In this document: positions 6,358 to 8,256 of the stretch, in pieces | Layout of the letters: each line of letters starts with the position of its first letter | Position numbering within the stretch: position 1 is the first letter of the stretch | Origin: an uncultured Opitutaceae bacterium | GTDB taxonomy: Bacteria > Verrucomicrobiota > Verrucomicrobiae > Opitutales > Opitutaceae | NCBI GenBank assembly: GCA_946482625.1 | Contig: CAMLSH010000155.1 | Span: forward strand, 1-8,256 | Reading direction: 5' to 3' | DNA: 8,256 bases | The notes under the pieces: generated by a model | Told to the model about the DNA's origin: nothing | The model's database searches: none | What the model saw: only the letters and a program-made list of their open reading frames with translations | Made by a program: the position numbers and the translations under genes

Positions 6358-8022
6358 TCATTTCGGTCCGCCCTTCTGGCGCCAACGTTCCTTGGTTTCC
6401 GCATCCAGCGGCAGCGCATCGAGCCATTTTTCCAGGCGCTTGGGATCTGATCGAGCTCTCTTACCCGAATATAACCGAAACATTATCGCCTCCCGGCGTT
6501 CGACGTCCGCGACCGATGCGATCATCTGGTTCGCAAGCTGGAATTCTCCAGCGCCTACCCATAGCGCCGCCACCCCTTCGACCGCGCTTTCTCTCATCTG
6601 CCCACCAGGCAGTTTGGCAACCCATGTCACTGCCGCCGCTTCGTCCGTGCGTGCAAAAAAATATCCAAGCTGCGCGATCTCTCCGGGAGAAACCAACTCA
6701 GGATTGGTGAGCGCCCACTCCGCCGCCGCCGATGGTTTGCTGACGCTCCAGTTTTCAAACGCCGCCTTCGCCGACTTGCGAATCGCCTTCGGAATCTCTG
6801 TCAGACCTTGGAGCGAGATCATGGCTGTTTCAGCATCTCGTTCCGCACTTAGTTTGAAAGCCCCCGCGTTCAAAGCGTCTCGCGTTTCTGGATCGCTCAC
6901 ATTCGCCGCCCAAGCCTCCGCCGCCCGCGCATCCGAGCGCAGCCACCTCTCGTAACCGTCTGCGAGAATCCCCTGTCGTTTTTCCGGCGCCAACCAGCGC
7001 TTGAACAACTCCACCGTCGCATCGGGTCGATCCTCCAGCTCGCTCCCCGCCACCTCCTCAAGCGCCTGCTCCACGATTTTTTGATCCAGCAAAGGCAGCA
7101 CTGCCTCCGCGTCCGCGGGGGATTTAGTCAGCAGCGCTTGAACAACGCGCACGCCGTGATTTCCGCTAAAAATTCGCCCGGCGAGCACCTCCTCCTCGAC
7201 TGTTCGCCGCGCGAGACGCGGATCAACGGTGGCCACCCGCGCAATCAACATCGTTGGAATCTCCGCGAGTGCCCCGACTTTCTTGCGCTTTTGTGCCCAG
7301 TTCCAAGCGGCCATGGGATCCTCCCACGCCCACGCCGTGATCACGCCTGCGATCTCCTCCGGAGCGACCACTACCTTCTTTTCTTCGATCAGATCCAAAA
7401 AATCGCCCGCCATCGCGGGCGCCCCGTGCAACAGAACTCCAAGAGCGAACCTCAGCGTGTGGCTCTTCTCCGCTTCTGGATAGGAAGCTAGGATCTGAAC
7501 CAGCTGTTGTGGCGAGCCTCTCACCATCGACCCCGCCAGTGCTCCAAACAAGGCGCGTCGCTCATCTTCCCGTACATGCACCCGGATCCAGTCAGCCACC
7601 TCGCCGGGATCACGCTTCGCCAACTCCGCCAAGGGCACGCTAAGGGCATGTATGCGATCAGGAAAACGTTTGCCGCCGCTCACAACATCCAGCACCGCCC
7701 GCGCATCCTGCTTGGACCACGCAGCGAGAATTCTCCGCACCTCCAACTCGTGCAATCTCGGCCCCGCGCCATCGAGCCACGCGCGCAGCCGAAGAATCTC
7801 CGCCTCCAATTTCTCTCCCACCATCTCCTCATATCCACGCGCTATATTTCCGGCCGTTAAGCCCGAGCCCGCGGCGAATCGATCTCTCGCTGAGAAGGAA
7901 CCGGCGTCCCGCTTCTGCTCAACGGCAACGCCTACGAGCGAATGGTTCGTCCATCGCACCACGACTCCCGCGACCACCGCTCCGCAAACTCCACCCACCA
8001 CCAACGCCTGCCACGTTTTCAT
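6358..8022 (-). CDS. Signal-anchored helical-repeat protein with W..DP.AA..W units (function unknown)
   Basis: A 554-residue protein of no function I can name. The N-terminus (MKTWQALVVGGVCGAVVAGVVVRW) is a signal peptide or membrane anchor; it has no good lipobox. The rest looks all-helical, with diverged repeats of an aromatic/Ala pattern: LAAWSKQDARAVLDVV (~99-114), LAELAKRDPGEVADWI (~131-146), ITAWAWEDPMAAWNWA (~228-243), YERWLRSDARAAEAWA (~357-372), FENWSVSKPSAAAEWA (~422-437) and YFFARTDEAAAVTWVA (~454-469). Such solenoids usually bind proteins, here probably in the periplasm (inference). I recall similar W/DP/A repeat proteins as frequent in Verrucomicrobia. The start at 8022 is preferred because GAGGA lies 7 nt upstream; the ATG at 8028 would add Met-Val but sits 1 nt from that site. 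A likely paralogue lies directly upstream on the same strand. Codons favour G at the third position, unlike the + strand genes. Confidence 0.82.
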   Translation of the reverse strand: MKTWQALVVGGVCGAVVAGVVVRWTNHSLVGVAVEQKRDAGSFSARDRFAAGSGLTAGNIARGYEEMVGEKLEAEILRLRAWLDGAGPRLHELEVRRILAAWSKQDARAVLDVVSGGKRFPDRIHALSVPLAELAKRDPGEVADWIRVHVREDERRALFGALAGSMVRGSPQQLVQILASYPEAEKSHTLRFALGVLLHGAPAMAGDFLDLIEEKKVVVAPEEIAGVITAWAWEDPMAAWNWAQKRKKVGALAEIPTMLIARVATVDPRLARRTVEEEVLAGRIFSGNHGVRVVQALLTKSPADAEAVLPLLDQKIVEQALEEVAGSELEDRPDATVELFKRWLAPEKRQGILADGYERWLRSDARAAEAWAANVSDPETRDALNAGAFKLSAERDAETAMISLQGLTEIPKAIRKSAKAAFENWSVSKPSAAAEWALTNPELVSPGEIAQLGYFFARTDEAAAVTWVAKLPGGQMRESAVEGVAALWVGAGEFQLANQMIASVADVERREAIMFRLYSGKRARSDPKRLEKWLDALPLDAETKERWRQKGGPK

Positions 8023-8029
8023 CACCATG

Positions 8030-8034
8030 TCCTC
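8030..8034 (-). promoter_or_regulatory. Ribosome binding site GAGGA deciding the start at 8022
   Basis: On the - strand GAGGA is followed by the 7-nt spacer CATGGTG and then ATGAAAACG. The spacing suits the ATG at 8022 and is too short for the ATG at 8028. It is the only clear Shine-Dalgarno sequence at a gene start in the window. Confidence 0.6.
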
Positions 8035-8144
8035 ACGCTATCCATCGTTCGCCCGCTGCTGCCAGCCCGCTTTATCCCTTTCCCTCCGCCATCTTCCGAC
8101 CACGCGTGCCCTTCGGCCACTTCACCCCGGCCTCCGCTTGCGCC

Positions 8145-8161
8145 ATTGGTCATTGGTCATT
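8145..8161 (-). repeat. Short heptamer array, third copy in the window
   Basis: ATTGGTC ATTGGTC ATT on the + strand, that is, TGACCAA units on the - strand. It begins 6 nt after the stop codon of the right-edge gene, in the same orientation relative to that gene as the 5053-5082 array has relative to corA1. The rest of the 145-bp gap between the two (-) genes (8023-8167) shows only the ribosome binding site. Confidence 0.75.
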
Positions 8162-8167
8162 CGCGCG

Positions 8168-8256
8168 CTACCGCCCGCTCGTGATCGCCCGCCAGCTCTG
8201 TTTCGTCTCTTCCGACACCCCCTGCGTCTCCAGCCACTTCTCCGCCGCCGCACCGT
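8168..8256 (-). CDS. C-terminal end of a second helical-repeat protein (paralogue of the neighbouring gene, cut by the window edge)
   Basis: Reading the - strand from the right edge gives 28 codons and a TAG at 8168-8170: GAAAEKWLETQGVSEETK then QSWRAITSGR. It matches the C-terminus of the neighbouring 554-residue protein (RLEKWLDALPLDAETKERWR): the EKWL, ETK and WR positions agree without a gap. Codons are G-ending (GCG, CTG, GTG), like the other - strand genes. The two genes are therefore probably tandem paralogues, transcribed in the same direction and about 145 bp apart. The function is unknown; only the tail is visible, so the domain content of the rest cannot be judged. Confidence 0.72.
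   Translation of the reverse strand, partial: GAAAEKWLETQGVSEETKQSWRAITSGR

Overview
The window is GC-rich, densely coding DNA from a bacterial chromosome. Three things suggest Verrucomicrobiota, probably an Opitutaceae-like lineage: the high GC content, the Trp/Ala-rich helical-repeat envelope protein, and the GC-rich palindromes and short heptamer arrays between genes. This placement is an inference from overall impression; no 16S rRNA or other lineage marker is present.

Layout, left to right. (1) The 3' two thirds of gyrA (+), cut by the left edge, ending in a palindrome and a strong bidirectional hairpin terminator. (2) A convergent gene (-) for a membrane-anchored, PCMH-type FAD-dependent oxidase of the aldonolactone/alditol oxidase kind. 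(3) A divergent gap of about 240 bp, then a small PTS EIIA type-2 (PtsN/FruA-like) protein (+). (4) Two tandem corA Mg2+ channel genes (+). Each encodes 323 residues; they align without a gap at about 49% identity and are separated by a 305-bp spacer full of repeats and hairpins. (5) A convergent gene (-) for a signal-anchored protein of about 554 residues with repeated W...DP.AA..W helical units. (6) At the right edge, the last 28 codons of a second (-) gene whose C-terminus resembles that of gene 5, so a tandem paralogue pair.

The genes do not form one pathway. They are housekeeping (gyrA), ion transport (corA pair), sugar/nitrogen-type regulation (EIIA), a redox enzyme of unknown substrate, and an envelope repeat-protein pair. 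The clearest unexplained signal is in the non-coding DNA. Heptamer arrays with unit TGACCA(A/G) occur three times, and two of them lie in mirror-image orientation between the corA genes. Each of those two abuts a perfect GC hairpin, one starting on the corA1 stop codon and one containing the corA2 start codon. Between them lie two palindromes that share the lead-in GTCCGAGGTG. The + strand is also C-rich at synonymous sites in genes on both strands, pointing to a strong replication-strand skew.
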